A stretch of DNA of 64,000 bases from Wolbachia endosymbiont (group B) of Germaria angustata (GCF_964026725.1 NZ_OZ034691.1:1054001-1118000); one strand, 5' to 3'; shown: positions 28,529-39,370, numbered from the stretch's first letter. Numbers and translations are program-made. Notes: generated by a model not told the origin, from the sequence alone.

Positions 28529-28812
28529 TAAAAATGGGATCCATATCTACCGTCAGTCTTAGTAGATTCCTGAGACCTAAAGTTAAGGTGGGTATCACAT
28601 ACTAATTTCAATGAAATTAACAGAGGCAATCCCCTTGATCAGAAATTATCGCTCGGGAAATTTAACTTAACTCATAACGCATAGCACAGACCCCTAAATT
28701 AATTATAGATTATTTATATAGAGTATGTCTATAGATATATTAAAACTAGCGATCATTATTTTGCCTTTGTTAAATTTTGCATTTTAAGTATCATAGCTAA
28801 TAAATATATCTT

Positions 28813-29397
28813 ATGAATGTTATTAAGTTCTTAACCATTTTTATTGTAATCTCCTCAAGTGCTTATGCGAGTTGTATAGGGCACAAAACTTTTGTGCTTG
28901 CCATGAAGCAGCAAGTAGACAACACGTCTATGAAAGGGAATAGAAAAAATTCAGAACATGTACAAGAAGAACTTCTGAAAATTATTCAGAATAATGTTAA
29001 CCTCAAAGGAATATCTCGATTTGTCATAGGGAAATATTGGAATTTATCTACTCAGAAAGAAAAAGAAGAGTTTCTAAAAGAATATGAAGTATATCTCGCG
29101 CGTTTGTGCGCTAAAATTTTGTATCAATACATAAATAATAGTGAAATGATCATAATGAGTACAAAAGCAGTTGACGATGAAACTTGTCTGATAGGAACAA
29201 GATTTTCTTATGGTGATGAGGAATTTACAAATATTGACTTTAAAGTTACTAAAAGTGACAGTTCTTTCTTAATAAACGATGTTGTAATGAGTGGAATAAG
29301 TATTTCTATTAATCAACGTTCTCAATTTAGTGAAAAGATCGACACGAATGGCATGGCAAGTGTAATAGATGAATTAAAACGTAACAATAATTTATGA
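28813..29397 (+). CDS. MlaC/Ttg2D family phospholipid-binding protein
   Basis: This 194-residue protein has a signal peptide (1-19, ending AYA). It has the MlaC-type helical/NTF2-like pattern, with ISRFVIGKYWNLSTQKEKEE and F-KEYEVYL, the usual family signature. MlaC carries phospholipids between the outer and inner membranes. Other mla genes are not adjacent. Its stop overlaps the folC start (ATGA), so translation is coupled. Confidence 0.88.
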   Translation: MNVIKFLTIFIVISSSAYASCIGHKTFVLAMKQQVDNTSMKGNRKNSEHVQEELLKIIQNNVNLKGISRFVIGKYWNLSTQKEKEEFLKEYEVYLARLCAKILYQYINNSEMIIMSTKAVDDETCLIGTRFSYGDEEFTNIDFKVTKSDSSFLINDVVMSGISISINQRSQFSEKIDTNGMASVIDELKRNNNL

Positions 29398-30704
29398 TAT
29401 ACATGCCTCATTGGCCTAAGCCGATTGGCAATAGGCCAAAGGATTTTTCTCTTGATCGCATAAAAAGTTTTCTAAATAAACTGGGTAATCCCGAGAAAAA
29501 AATACCGCCAATAATTCACATAGCTGGCACTAATGGCAAAGGATCAACACTATCCTTTATAAGATATATAATGCAAGCAGCAGGGTATAAAGTTCATACG
29601 TACACTTCTCCACATTTAGTGAATTTTAATGAGAGAATAGTTGTTGCAGGCAATGATATCGATGATAGTGAATTACATAACTCACTGGAAGAATGCCGTA
29701 TAGCAGTCGCAGAACAACCCATCACTCTATTTGAAGCCGCAACGACTGCAGCCTTCTTAGCTTTTTCTCGTCATAAAGCTGATATTACTTTAGTTGAAGT
29801 GGGTCTGGGTGGAAGGCTTGATGCAACAAATGTTATAGATAATCCGATTCTAACGATCATCACTTCCATTGCACTTGACCATACAGAATATCTTGGTCCT
29901 ACCGTAGAAACCATAGCGGGTGAAAAGGCTGGAATAATGAAACCTAATGTTCCTTGCGTAATAGCACCACAAGAAAAATCTATAATGAACACGCTAGAAC
30001 AACACGCAATAAACAAAAAATCTCCCTTATATAGAGGAGGATTTGAGTGGAATTGCGAAAAACAGAATAACAGAATAGTCTTTCAATCGACTATTCAATC
30101 AATAGAATTTTCTTTGCCATCTTTAAAAGGAGATCATCAAATAATCAATGCAGGAAACGCAATTGCAGCATGTAGCATTTTAAGTGGGAAGTATGGATTT
30201 AATATTGGAGAAGAGGACATTGCTTCAGGTTTAAAGCGCACTTATTGGCCTGCGCGGCTAGAGTCTATAAAAGAAGGTAATTTAATTTCTTTATTACCAA
30301 AAGATTGGCAATTATTTCTAGATGGCGCGCACAACAATGATGGTGCCAGAGTGTTAGCTAAGTGGGTAAGAGACAATTTTGCTGAAGGTATCTATATGAT
30401 CTTTGGTGTTACTCGTAACAGAAACGTCGCAGAGTTCTTAGAGCACTTAAAGCCATATATCAAACTACTATGCGCGATTTGTGTTAAATCTGAACCTAAA
30501 GCAACAAGTACAGATTTAATTAGAGAAGGAGCTCATAATATAGGAATCAATGCTATCGAATGTGAATCAATCAGAGATGCTATATCAAATCACATACTAA
30601 AAGCTTCTATACAAAACGTCAAAACCATACTAATCTGTGGCTCGTTATTTCTAGCTAGAGATTTGAGTATGGAGAATAGCTATCAATTAATCCAAGAACA
30701 ATAA
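29394..30704 (+). CDS. folC: Dihydrofolate/folylpolyglutamate synthase
   Basis: FolC adds glutamate to dihydropteroate and folates. The 436-residue protein has the P-loop IHIAGTNGKGSTLSF, the mur-ligase-like TYTSPHLVNFNERI, VEVGLGGRLDATNVI with SIALDHTEYLG, and the C-terminal LFLDGAHNNDGARVLA. It is full length. It begins inside the last codons of mlaC, and its 3' end overlaps a truncated J-domain ORF on the other strand. Confidence 0.95.
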   Translation: MIYMPHWPKPIGNRPKDFSLDRIKSFLNKLGNPEKKIPPIIHIAGTNGKGSTLSFIRYIMQAAGYKVHTYTSPHLVNFNERIVVAGNDIDDSELHNSLEECRIAVAEQPITLFEAATTAAFLAFSRHKADITLVEVGLGGRLDATNVIDNPILTIITSIALDHTEYLGPTVETIAGEKAGIMKPNVPCVIAPQEKSIMNTLEQHAINKKSPLYRGGFEWNCEKQNNRIVFQSTIQSIEFSLPSLKGDHQIINAGNAIAACSILSGKYGFNIGEEDIASGLKRTYWPARLESIKEGNLISLLPKDWQLFLDGAHNNDGARVLAKWVRDNFAEGIYMIFGVTRNRNVAEFLEHLKPYIKLLCAICVKSEPKATSTDLIREGAHNIGINAIECESIRDAISNHILKASIQNVKTILICGSLFLARDLSMENSYQLIQEQ

Positions 30705-30985
30705 ATGCACTGCACAACTTGCTCTCTTCCATGAGCGTGAACACTATCGGGATTTATGGTACTATCTGGCAGTGGATCACTACCTTTAAATTGCTCCTCT
30801 GCTTCTTTATTGCCTGGATTTTTATCTGGGTGATATTTTAGCGATAATTCACGATATTGTTTACTAAAATTTTTCTTAATATTCTCAATATCAGAATTTA
30901 CCACATCCTCCTTTTGAATATTAAATGTTAAAAACAACTGCTTTAAAGCGTGGTACTCATTTTCATTCAAAACATTTCTAGCCAT
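30683..30985 (-). CDS. Truncated J-domain protein
   Basis: The first ~65 of 100 residues are a J domain ending with the HPD motif (LSLKYHPDKNPGNKEAEEQF). The following ~35 residues (GSDPLPDSTINPDS...) do not look like any DnaJ segment. The domain that should follow is missing. A DNA rearrangement probably cut the gene and joined it to unrelated sequence next to the end of folC. A free J domain could still stimulate DnaK, but a decaying fragment is more likely. Confidence 0.6.
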   Translation of the reverse strand: MARNVLNENEYHALKQLFLTFNIQKEDVVNSDIENIKKNFSKQYRELSLKYHPDKNPGNKEAEEQFKGSDPLPDSTINPDSVHAHGREQVVQCIYCSWIN

Positions 30986-31302
30986 ATCCCCACCTAATAA
31001 ATTAACTAACTATTAATACTTTATAATATATAAATTTCCAAATTATGTAAATTCTTTCATTCATGCTTATTGTATGAATTATTTCTTTCACGACGACCAT
31101 GACAAGTGTATGAAAGTTATCATTTAGTGCATAATAGTGCTTCAATGTTTAGGGTTACAGTTTTCATTGGTCATTTGAGTAACTCAAATCCGATTAATGC
31201 CAGTTCTATCTATCTTGTCACTTAAGTAGCCTCTATTTCAGCACAGGAATCTACTTTATAGTGATGTCATTCAAATATCTGACATTGATTCCTTTATGAT
31301 GC

Positions 31303-31400
31303 TGTCATCCCAGTGCTAGACACTGGGATCTAGTTAAATTTACGAGTATAAAAGTAATCAATGTTTTGATGATTATGAAAAAGCTGGATTCCAGTGACCA
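31303..31400. repeat. Palindromic repeat pair
   Basis: The units gtcatcccagtgctagacac...gggatct and gctggattccagtgacc match the family seen elsewhere. It lies just before the third dispersed repeat, the same order as at 3704-4141. Confidence 0.75.
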
Positions 31401-31479
31401 TCTACTATATAAATAGTACCTTCAAAAATAAACGTTAGTGCGGTTGTGTGTCCCATGCTGGCTCTCTAAAATTACTTTA

Positions 31480-31790
31480 GCTACAAATATTAAGAAATTT
31501 ACTAAATAAAAAAAGACAAAAGAACCCCCGTATAGCGAGTTTTGACCCTATAATAATTTAAATTGGTGTTGTAATAATGTGCTAACGCTTATTTTAAGCG
31601 CGATTTGGCTGAATGTAGAAAAAATAAAAAGACATGCAGCCGCTATAATTTTTATGTAATTTGCCAATAAATATTTGAGTTTTTTACTGAATTTTGCTGT
31701 TAAATCCGCGGAGATTAAAAACAAGGATAAATACTCTTGCTATCATAGTAAGGGGGATGGCGTAATTTGTCAAGTTAAATAAGCTAAGTT
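31480..31790 (+). repeat. ~310-bp dispersed repeat, copy 3
   Basis: This copy matches 3826-4141 in the same orientation, with scattered substitutions. The remainder of the gene-free stretch from 30986 to 31831 is AT-rich and holds nothing else I can recognise. Confidence 0.8.
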
Positions 31791-31831
31791 ATTAACATGT
31801 AATAATTAGGCAGCTATTGCAGATTGAATGT

Positions 31832-32302
31832 TCAAATGATCACTAACTTTGAGGTTTTGGTTTCATCTATTTGCGGCTGACTAATCATAGTTCGAATGAA
31901 ATTGGTTGCCATAAAGGTACAGCCTAGAATAAAAAAAGCAGTAGAAATGAAAGGAATAATAGGAGATTCGAGAGGCAATATATATATTATTCCTCCTATT
32001 AAAAATGAAACGCTAGATGCAATATCAAGACAGATCTTCATTAGTTTCTCTTGCCGAGGAACGAGTTGCTTATTAAGGTCACGCTGCTTGAAATGATCAG
32101 TTAATGACCATACATTTAAGACAAGAGAAAGTGCACTTAGTATAGTGCTGGCAATAGTAAAATACAAGCTTAAGGCAGAAATATTCAAAGCTAATGCTGC
32201 TATGTACCCACTCAAAGAAGCAATAGATAATGCAGTAACTAAGCGTTTTGAATAAGTTCTTATTTTCTTTCTGTAAACAAGCCTCTCTTTGTCGCAACTC
32301 AT
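31832..32302 (-). CDS. Small membrane protein, unknown function
   Basis: This 156-residue protein has a basic N-terminus and four predicted membrane helices: GYIAALALNISALSLYF, ASTILSALSLVLNVW, SFLIGGIIYILPL and FISTAFFILGCTFMATNF. Helices are grouped in two hairpins joined by a charged loop (KQRDLNKQLVPRQEK). I recognise no family. It lies between the third dispersed repeat and a tRNA gene. Confidence 0.65.
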   Translation of the reverse strand: MSCDKERLVYRKKIRTYSKRLVTALSIASLSGYIAALALNISALSLYFTIASTILSALSLVLNVWSLTDHFKQRDLNKQLVPRQEKLMKICLDIASSVSFLIGGIIYILPLESPIIPFISTAFFILGCTFMATNFIRTMISQPQIDETKTSKLVII

Positions 32303-32364
32303 AAACTTAAGTATAGTAAATATGTTATATTATAGCATTAATTAACTCAAAAATCAATATAGAG

Positions 32365-32449
32365 TGCCCGAGAAAAGACTTGAACTTCCACAACTTAAAA
32401 AGTTACTAGCACCTGAAGCTAGCGCGTCTACCAATTCCGCCACCCGGGC
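32365..32449 (-). tRNA. tRNA-Leu (CAG)
   Basis: The acceptor stem GCCCGGG/CTCGGGC and the T-loop GTTCAAG are present, with a long variable arm as in class II tRNAs. The anticodon loop TTCAGGT gives anticodon CAG. Length is 85 bases without CCA. Confidence 0.93.
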
Positions 32450-32511
32450 TTTTTGTGATTTACTATGTTAAAATAAAATAATATACTCAAATAGTTTTTA
32501 ACTTAAAGGTA

Positions 32512-33942
32512 ATGCCAAATCTAGATCAAATATTTTTTGCTCAGAACAATGTTAATATTAATAATGTATATAAAATAGTCAACAACGCTTTGAACAATAG
32601 TGATGGTGGTGAGCTATTTTTAGAGTTTTGCCAATCAGAATCCCTAGTTTTTGATGATAATATATTAAAACATATGGATTTAAATATCAGAAGAGGATTT
32701 GGTCTAAGGTCTTTTTGTGAAGATAGTACGTCTTTTGTTTGCTCTTCTGAGATTAGCGAAAAAGAAATTACTAAAGCTGCTTCCATGGTAAAAAGTTCAG
32801 CATCTTTAAGCAAAACGAATTCAGTAAACTTAAATGAGGAGGCAAAAAGCCTGTATTCAACGATTAATCCCATAAATGAAATGGACCTGAGCTCAAAGAT
32901 TAAACTACTTAATGAGGTTAATGAGTATGTAAGGTCGAAGAATAATTGCGTGAAGCAGGTAAAAATAACTCTAAATGGAGAATGGCAAGTTGTACAAATA
33001 ATAAAAGATGATCACAGGTTAAGCGATATTAGGCCTTTGGTACGTTTTAATGTACTAGTCATCGTAGAGAAAAATGGCCGAGCTGAGAGAGGCTCTGCAG
33101 GGCACGGTGGAAGAGACTCTTATAGTAAATTTGTTTCTGAGAAGAAGTGGAAAGAAGTTGCAAATCAAGCGTTAGAGCAAGCGCTAGTAAATCTTGAGGC
33201 AATTCCAGCTCCGGCTGGAGAGATGACAGTTGTTTTAGGTTCAGGTTGGCCAGGAATATTATTGCATGAAGCTGTAGGTCATGGACTTGAAGGTGATTTT
33301 AACCGTAAAGGAATCTCGGCATTTTCAAATTCTATGGGTAAACAAGTGGCAGCCAGTAACATTACTGTAATTGATGATGGAACTCTACCTAATTTGCGTG
33401 GTTCTATTAGCATAGACGATGAGGGTACTTTACCTGGCTATAATGTGCTTATAGAAGATGGAATTCTAAAAGGATATATGCAAGATCATATGAACGCTAA
33501 ACTTATGGGTGTAAATCCAACTGGTAATGGTAGAAGAGAAAGTTACAAAGAAGTTACTATGCCACGCATGACAAACACCTATATGTTGCCAGGAAAATAT
33601 ACACCAGAAGAAATAATATCCAGTGTAAAGAGAGGCCTATATGCAGTAAATTTTGGTGGTGGACAAGTTGATATAACATCAGGAAAATTTGTTTTCTCAT
33701 CTTCGGAAGCTTACCTAATAAAAAATGGTAAAATTACACAACCAGTCAAAGGAGCAACGCTAATTGGTGATGGGCCAACAGTGCTAAAAAAAGTATCAAT
33801 GATTGGTAATGATCTAAAGTTAGATCCTGGTGTTGGCACGTGCTCAAAAGACGGACAAAATGTTCCTGTTGGAGTTGGTCAGCCAACACTCAAGGTCGAT
33901 GCAATAACTGTTGGTGGAACTGAATATGTAGATAAGGGCTAA
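32512..33942 (+). CDS. tldD: Metalloprotease TldD
   Basis: TldD, with PmbA/TldE, forms a zinc protease that processes peptides. The 476-residue protein carries the HExxxH-type motif LLHEAVGHGLEGDF and the C-terminal glycine-rich core (NFGGGQVDITSGKFVFSSSE, then GVGTCSKDGQ). It is full length and in line with other TldD proteins. The partner is not in the window. Confidence 0.94.
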   Translation: MPNLDQIFFAQNNVNINNVYKIVNNALNNSDGGELFLEFCQSESLVFDDNILKHMDLNIRRGFGLRSFCEDSTSFVCSSEISEKEITKAASMVKSSASLSKTNSVNLNEEAKSLYSTINPINEMDLSSKIKLLNEVNEYVRSKNNCVKQVKITLNGEWQVVQIIKDDHRLSDIRPLVRFNVLVIVEKNGRAERGSAGHGGRDSYSKFVSEKKWKEVANQALEQALVNLEAIPAPAGEMTVVLGSGWPGILLHEAVGHGLEGDFNRKGISAFSNSMGKQVAASNITVIDDGTLPNLRGSISIDDEGTLPGYNVLIEDGILKGYMQDHMNAKLMGVNPTGNGRRESYKEVTMPRMTNTYMLPGKYTPEEIISSVKRGLYAVNFGGGQVDITSGKFVFSSSEAYLIKNGKITQPVKGATLIGDGPTVLKKVSMIGNDLKLDPGVGTCSKDGQNVPVGVGQPTLKVDAITVGGTEYVDKG

Positions 33943-34390
33943 GCGAACTCAGCTCATACTGTACAATTGTACAAATATTGTAACCATTATTCAAGTAGCT
34001 CATATAGATGCAAAAACTACTTAACAAATCTCTCTGCCTTCCTTGCCATAACGTGTATAACAATCTCACAAAAAATAATATCATAGAATTCAATAGGTGG
34101 TCTTTAAAAAATCCTTAAGGAAAGTAAAATACTGTTTAAATAGGCCGATATAGATGGTTTTACGATATAATAAAATTATTATAAACAAGAACTTATAAAC
34201 TCTAGCAAATGAATTTGTGAGTTTAGTGGTGTTAGGAATACCTGGCTCTTTTATGTGGATTGACATTCTCAATAACCTGCTCTAGAGATAGATTATATAA
34301 TTTTGACAAGGTTCTTGGCATGTGATATTTTTCTCGAATATAGGGAATGGTATAAATGACTTTATATCTATATCCAGCTCTAGGGGAAGA

Positions 34391-34551
34391 TCTTCAATGT
34401 TTACGTCCATCCCTGATAAAGGATATTCTATGTCCATGTGCAGCTTTGGAGGATAGTTCTACTTTGAAGATTTCTTTCACTTTTACTATTGCGACTCCCG
34501 ATTCCATTGAAATCACTCTTTCCCTTAATTCATATTGATATGGTGACTCCA
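34391..34551 (-). pseudogene. Remnant of an IS630-type transposase N-terminus
   Basis: The minus strand reads MESPYQYELRERVISMESG, then VAIVKVKEIFKVELSSK, before a stop. This resembles the helix-turn-helix head (YSYDLREKVI..., then EVAKTF) of IS630-family transposases. Only about 50 codons remain. The flanking stretch from 33943 to 34651 shows no other supportable gene; a short Cys-containing ORF at 34007 could be another remnant. Confidence 0.4.
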
Positions 34552-34651
34552 TTTATTCCCTCACTTTCAGCTTTTTCTTGCTTTACCATATCTCTTCCCC
34601 TCTTGTCTCTATCTTTATGTATTAAGCTATATAACTCAAAATCTTGATAAA

Positions 34652-34825
34652 ATGCAGAAAAGTTTTTTTAATTTCAGCTCCATCCTCGAAGAGTTAGAAA
34701 ATAACTTTAAGCAAGTTAGTCAGAATTTTTCTGACGCAAAGGAACAAGTTTTAAATTTAGCTGTCAACTCTGAAGATTTGGCAGGCAAGTTTCTTAATTA
34801 TCACCCGAATATGTGCATAGTATAA
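34652..34825 (+). CDS. Small ORF, unknown
   Basis: A 57-residue frame, MQKSFFNFSSILEELENNFK, continues into a helical stretch (QVSQNFSDAKEQVLNLAV) and ends CIV. It looks helical and amphipathic. No ribosome-binding site stands out and no family is recognised. It may be a fragment of a longer lost gene. Confidence 0.35.
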   Translation: MQKSFFNFSSILEELENNFKQVSQNFSDAKEQVLNLAVNSEDLAGKFLNYHPNMCIV

Positions 34826-34918
34826 AATTAGCTTGATAGACTTCAAGAGCTTTGCCTATGAAGTCAGTGTGCTTCTTGAAATGGAATATACTTTTATTAC
34901 TTTAATTATAAAAACCCG

Positions 34919-35521
34919 TTAAGCCTTCTTGCCAATTACTACAATATTTTCACTTGGAAAAAAGTAGTCAGGTATAGCCATGTTTTTTGGTGCAGGACCG
35001 CCAATTACTCGGCCTGATGTGTCATAATATGAACCGTGACAAGGGCAGAACCAACCGTTGCCGTCTTTTGTAGCGTGATCAACTGGTACACATCCAAGAT
35101 GGGTGCATATTCCAATCATAATTAACCATTCATCTTTGCCTTTGTATACTCTTTTTTCATCTGATTCAGGATCTCTCAAATTTTCTGCATTTATGGCTCT
35201 TGCAGCCTCAATCTCTTGTTTTGTGCGCTTGCGGATAAATACTGGCTTACCTTGCCATTTTACCTTTTTTCCTTGTCCTTCTTGAATATCAGATAGATTA
35301 ACCTCAACCGTAGACATCGCTAAAACCTCAGCAGAAGGATTCATAGACTTAACCAATGGCCAAAGACCGCTTGCAGCTCCTATACCTGCCATGGCACACG
35401 TAGTTAATGTGATAAAATCTCTTCTACTCTTATTTTTGGCAAAATCTTTAACAAGAGATGTTTTTTTATTCTTCTCATTCGTTAATGATTTTTTATTTTT
35501 AGTTAACTTCTTATCCATCAA
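34919..35521 (-). CDS. petA: Ubiquinol-cytochrome c reductase Rieske iron-sulfur subunit
   Basis: This is the Rieske protein of the cytochrome bc1 complex. The 200-residue product has a twin-arginine-like KSRRDFITLTTCAMAGIG segment before its membrane helix. The two cluster-binding boxes are CTHLGC and CPCHGS. It is full length. Cytochrome b and c1 genes are not adjacent. Confidence 0.96.
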   Translation of the reverse strand: MMDKKLTKNKKSLTNEKNKKTSLVKDFAKNKSRRDFITLTTCAMAGIGAASGLWPLVKSMNPSAEVLAMSTVEVNLSDIQEGQGKKVKWQGKPVFIRKRTKQEIEAARAINAENLRDPESDEKRVYKGKDEWLIMIGICTHLGCVPVDHATKDGNGWFCPCHGSYYDTSGRVIGGPAPKNMAIPDYFFPSENIVVIGKKA

Positions 35522-35612
35522 TCTCTACTTGAACATAGACATATATTTTAATTTAAATACTATAGATTAATCAATAGAAATTTGCACTATTTGCTTAACC
35601 TTTGCTATACAG

Positions 35613-38315
35613 TTAAGAAGAAACAGAGTTTTCAATTTCGGAAATACTATCTTCAGTGGAATCAGGATCCTCAATTTTCGCTACTGACACCACCTTCTCT
35701 CTACTCTCTGTTTTAAACAGAGTGACTCCTTGAGTGCTACGTCCTGCAATTCTGATATCATTTACTGAAATACGAATTAACTTTCCTTTATCTGTAATAA
35801 GCATGATATTATCACCCTGTTCAACTGGAAAGCTAGCAACAACATTACCGTTTCTGTCGGTAGTAAGGATATTTGTAATACCAACACCACCTCTATTTGT
35901 TACCCTATACTCGTACGCAGAAGTTCTTTTACCAAAGCCATTTTCAGTAATAGTTAATATGAACTCCTCATTCATTGCAAGTTTTAAGAACAGTTTGTTA
36001 TCTATTCCTAAATCATTCAAAGTTTTTTCTAATTTAGAATCAATTGAGTTGTTGGTTACAGCTTCCATCCTTTTTGCAAGCGGAACTCTTAAGTAAAGCT
36101 CTTTTGTTTCTGTTGCAATACCTATGCCGTTTAGTATGGTCATGGATATCACACTGTCATTTTTTGCAAGTTTGATACCTCTTACGCCATCTGAATTACG
36201 ACTCTTAAATTGACGCACATCGCTTACAACAAATCTGATGCTTTTTCCAAGTGTTGTTGAAAGTAGAACATGATCAATTTCGCTACATACTTTAACTGAT
36301 ATTAACTTATTCCCTTCGTCGAGCTTTATTGCTATTTTTCCATTGCTTGGAATATAGTGAAAATCCGCTAAGGAGTTACGCCTTATGTTCCCATGAGCAG
36401 TAACAAAAACTATATTTTGATTTTCGTCATTCTCACTTGGAAGCGGCATAATGTTAGTTATTGTTTCACCATCGCTAAGCGGAAATATATTAACAAGTGC
36501 TCTTCCACGTGCAGTTGGTTCTGCAAGAGGCAGTTTATAAACCTTTAATCTGTAAACTCGACCAGTATTAGAAAAGAATAAAAGACTAGTGTGGGTATTT
36601 CCAACAAATAATTTTGTAATTACGTCCTCCTCTTTTAATCCCTGTCCTAGCTTTCCCTTTCCACCACGATGCTGGGTTTTATAATGAGAGAGTTTCACAC
36701 GTTTGATGTAACCATTCATAGTTACGGTTACTACCATATCCTCTTGTGGAATTAGATCTTCAGCTTCGATGTCCATATCTGATTCTTCTATTGAAGTTTT
36801 TCGCGGCACAGTAAATCTGTTCTTTATTTCTTGTAGATTGTTTTTTATTTCTTTCATCAACTTCTCTACTGAACCAAGAAAAGCGATATATTCTTTTATC
36901 AGGTTAATCATTGAACTTAGCTCAGCTTCTAATTTGTCTTTTTCAAGGCCTGTTAAACGTTGCAATTTCATGTCAAGAATAGCTTTCGTTTGCAGCTCAG
37001 TTAATCTATACACTCCGTCTTTCAAAAAGCTCGTGCTGTCTGAGATTAATCCAATAATTGTGCTTATCTCAGCTGAAGTTTTCCATTCTTTATTTAAAAG
37101 TTCTCTACTTGCTTCCGCAGGATCTTTTGCACCACGGATGATTTTTATCACTTCATCTATGCTCAAGACCGCAATGTAGAGCCCTATATATATATGAGCT
37201 TTTTCCCTCGTTTTTCTTAGACGAAACTCTGTTCTCCTGATTAATACTTCTTTTCTAAAATCAATAAAAGCAGCTATAATTTCTTTCAACGACATCAAAG
37301 CAGGCCTGTTGTTGTTGAGGACTAAAGTGTTAACACTAAAACTACTTCTTAGTGGAGTTAGTCCCAATATTTGATTAAGTATAAAACTTGCTTCAGCATT
37401 TCTTCTAAGGTCAATTACTACCCTAATACCAGACTTATCAGATTCATCCCTAATTTCTGTTATGCCATCAATTCTTTTTTCTTTTACAAGCTCACCTATC
37501 TTCTCAATTAATTTTACTTTATTTACCTGGTAAGGTATTTCATCAATCACTATTGCTTGCCTATCTTGTGGCAGGTCTTCCATGTGAGTCTTGCCTTGCA
37601 CAACAATTAATCCACGACCCGTTGCAAATGCTGATCTTATTCCAGACCTTCCAAAAATCGTTCCCCCAGTTGGGAAATCCGGTCCTGGCATCACTTCAAG
37701 TAACTCATCCAAAGTAACTTCAGGATTATCTATATATAACATACAAGCATCTATTATTTCTCCAAGGTTGTGAGAAGGAATATTGGTTGCCATACCAACT
37801 GCAACACCGCTTGCACCATTTACCAATAGATTCGGAAATTCTGCAGGCAGTACAACAGGCTCTGTTTCATTTCCATCATAGTTTGGCCTAAAATCAACTG
37901 TATCTTCGTCAATATCATTTAGTAAAAAATGCGACACTCTGTGGAGCCTTGCTTCTGTATATCGCATTGAAGCTGGCGGATCTCCATCTATCGAACCAAA
38001 GTTACCTTGCCCATCAATAAGTGGTAAAAGAAGAGAAAAATCTTGAGCCATCCTGACCAAGGAGTCATAGATAGCCATGTCACCATGTGGGTGATATTTT
38101 CCCATTACATCCCCGACTATACGAGCTGCTTTTTTATACGGTTTACCGGCATCGAACCCAGCCCTCGACATTGCGTATAATATGCGCCTATGAACAGGTT
38201 TAAATCCATCTCGCACATCAGGTATAGCTCGACTTATGATCACACTCATTGCGTAGGAGAGATAAGAATCCTCTAGCTCTTTCACTATTGAAACTGGTGC
38301 TATGTTGTCTTGCAT
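35613..38315 (-). CDS. gyrA: DNA gyrase subunit A
   Basis: GyrA cuts and rejoins DNA to introduce negative supercoils. The 900-residue protein has the catalytic tyrosine in [10 protein letters not shown] and the six-bladed C-terminal domain with a GyrA-box-like [12 protein letters not shown]. The quinolone-binding helix reads [17 protein letters not shown]. Methionine sits where E. coli has Ser83, which in other bacteria is the main site of quinolone resistance changes. The C-terminus is acidic. Confidence 0.97.
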   Translation of the reverse strand: MQDNIAPVSIVKELEDSYLSYAMSVIISRAIPDVRDGFKPVHRRILYAMSRAGFDAGKPYKKAARIVGDVMGKYHPHGDMAIYDSLVRMAQDFSLLLPLIDGQGNFGSIDGDPPASMRYTEARLHRVSHFLLNDIDEDTVDFRPNYDGNETEPVVLPAEFPNLLVNGASGVAVGMATNIPSHNLGEIIDACMLYIDNPEVTLDELLEVMPGPDFPTGGTIFGRSGIRSAFATGRGLIVVQGKTHMEDLPQDRQAIVIDEIPYQVNKVKLIEKIGELVKEKRIDGITEIRDESDKSGIRVVIDLRRNAEASFILNQILGLTPLRSSFSVNTLVLNNNRPALMSLKEIIAAFIDFRKEVLIRRTEFRLRKTREKAHIYIGLYIAVLSIDEVIKIIRGAKDPAEASRELLNKEWKTSAEISTIIGLISDSTSFLKDGVYRLTELQTKAILDMKLQRLTGLEKDKLEAELSSMINLIKEYIAFLGSVEKLMKEIKNNLQEIKNRFTVPRKTSIEESDMDIEAEDLIPQEDMVVTVTMNGYIKRVKLSHYKTQHRGGKGKLGQGLKEEDVITKLFVGNTHTSLLFFSNTGRVYRLKVYKLPLAEPTARGRALVNIFPLSDGETITNIMPLPSENDENQNIVFVTAHGNIRRNSLADFHYIPSNGKIAIKLDEGNKLISVKVCSEIDHVLLSTTLGKSIRFVVSDVRQFKSRNSDGVRGIKLAKNDSVISMTILNGIGIATETKELYLRVPLAKRMEAVTNNSIDSKLEKTLNDLGIDNKLFLKLAMNEEFILTITENGFGKRTSAYEYRVTNRGGVGITNILTTDRNGNVVASFPVEQGDNIMLITDKGKLIRISVNDIRIAGRSTQGVTLFKTESREKVVSVAKIEDPDSTEDSISEIENSVSS

Positions 38316-38366
38316 TTTCTATACTTTGATTGAAATAATTGTAATATTAATATTCAACTAGGCTAA

Positions 38367-38439
38367 TGGGCAATGACAGACTTGAACTGCCGACCTCCTC
38401 GGTGTAAACGAGATGCTCTACCAGCTGAGCTAATTGCCC
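38367..38439 (-). tRNA. tRNA-Val (TAC)
   Basis: The acceptor stem GGGCAAT/ATTGCCC, D-arm AGCTCAGCTGGTAGAGC and T-arm GTTCAAG are all present. The anticodon loop TTTACAC gives TAC. Length is 73 bases. It lies just upstream of gyrA on the same strand. Confidence 0.95.
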
Positions 38440-38503
38440 CTCTAGATATAATTCTATAGTTCAATGTTGTTGTTGTAAACAAAAATAGCGATACAAGCAA
38501 CTC

Positions 38504-39370
38504 TTATGGAATCGCTGGGTGCGCACTATGGAGTTGTATAAATTTTAGTCTTGCTGCTACCTTGTATAAAGGTATTCTTTCACTTGCATTTTTTGACATG
38601 TTCAACAACTTTGAATAACATGCTGTGGCATTTTTAAAATCTGAGAGCTTATCTAGAATAACAGCTAAATTATAGGTATAAAAAATATTGTTTTGATCTA
38701 AAGAAATTGCTGCTTTCATATATTCTTTAGCTTTTACGTAATCCCCTTTTTTCATATAGATCAAACCTAAATTTGCTGATAAAGGGGCGCTATTTCTGAG
38801 TGTATCATACAATTTCAACATTTCACTCAATGCTAAATTAGGATCATATTGTGAGATTATCGTCAGAAAATTCTTTAATACATAAGGGTTGCTAGGATAT
38901 TCTTTTAACAGTCTTGTGTAAATCTCTACAGCTTTTTTAAATTCTTTGTTAGCGTAATAGATACTCCCTAGTCCAATTAAAGCACTTTCATGATAAGGAA
39001 ATTTTGCGATAATCTGATTGAGGAGAGAAGTAGCTGTTTCACTATCTCCTAACTCAAAGGAATCTTTTGCTTTTTTTAAAATAGAGTATATGTCAAAATT
39101 CTTGCCAGAATTCTGCGAAATTTTGATATTAAATTTGTCACTTTTTCTCTCGAGAACATCAAGATCTTTATATTTTTTATCAGCTTTTATATGCTTGACA
39201 ACACTATCAAAGACCTTCTGTATCTCCAAATTTTCACTAGCATAGGTAACAGAAGACCTCCATAAAATCACAACGCAAATTAACATGCAGACAAACATAG
39301 ATCCTAGTGTTATGGCATTGGCTGCAGCACGTAACCAGTAAATCTTATTTCTTTGAACTATACGCAACAC
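38504..39370 (-). CDS. Membrane-anchored TPR protein
   Basis: This 288-residue protein has one N-terminal membrane helix (about residues 16-38, ITLGSMFVCMLICVVILW) followed by a soluble domain. The soluble part contains several tetratricopeptide repeats with typical spacing, for example ALIGLGSIYYANKEFKKAVEIY and LGLIYMKKGDYVKAKEYMKA. TPRs scaffold protein complexes; the partner is unknown. It is convergent with nothing and lies next to tRNA-Val. Confidence 0.85.
   Translation of the reverse strand: MLRIVQRNKIYWLRAAANAITLGSMFVCMLICVVILWRSSVTYASENLEIQKVFDSVVKHIKADKKYKDLDVLERKSDKFNIKISQNSGKNFDIYSILKKAKDSFELGDSETATSLLNQIIAKFPYHESALIGLGSIYYANKEFKKAVEIYTRLLKEYPSNPYVLKNFLTIISQYDPNLALSEMLKLYDTLRNSAPLSANLGLIYMKKGDYVKAKEYMKAAISLDQNNIFYTYNLAVILDKLSDFKNATACYSKLLNMSKNASERIPLYKVAARLKFIQLHSAHPAIP

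Noticed and set aside
34356..34538. Plus-strand 60-codon ORF
   Set aside because: The opposite strand carries the better-supported IS630-like remnant.
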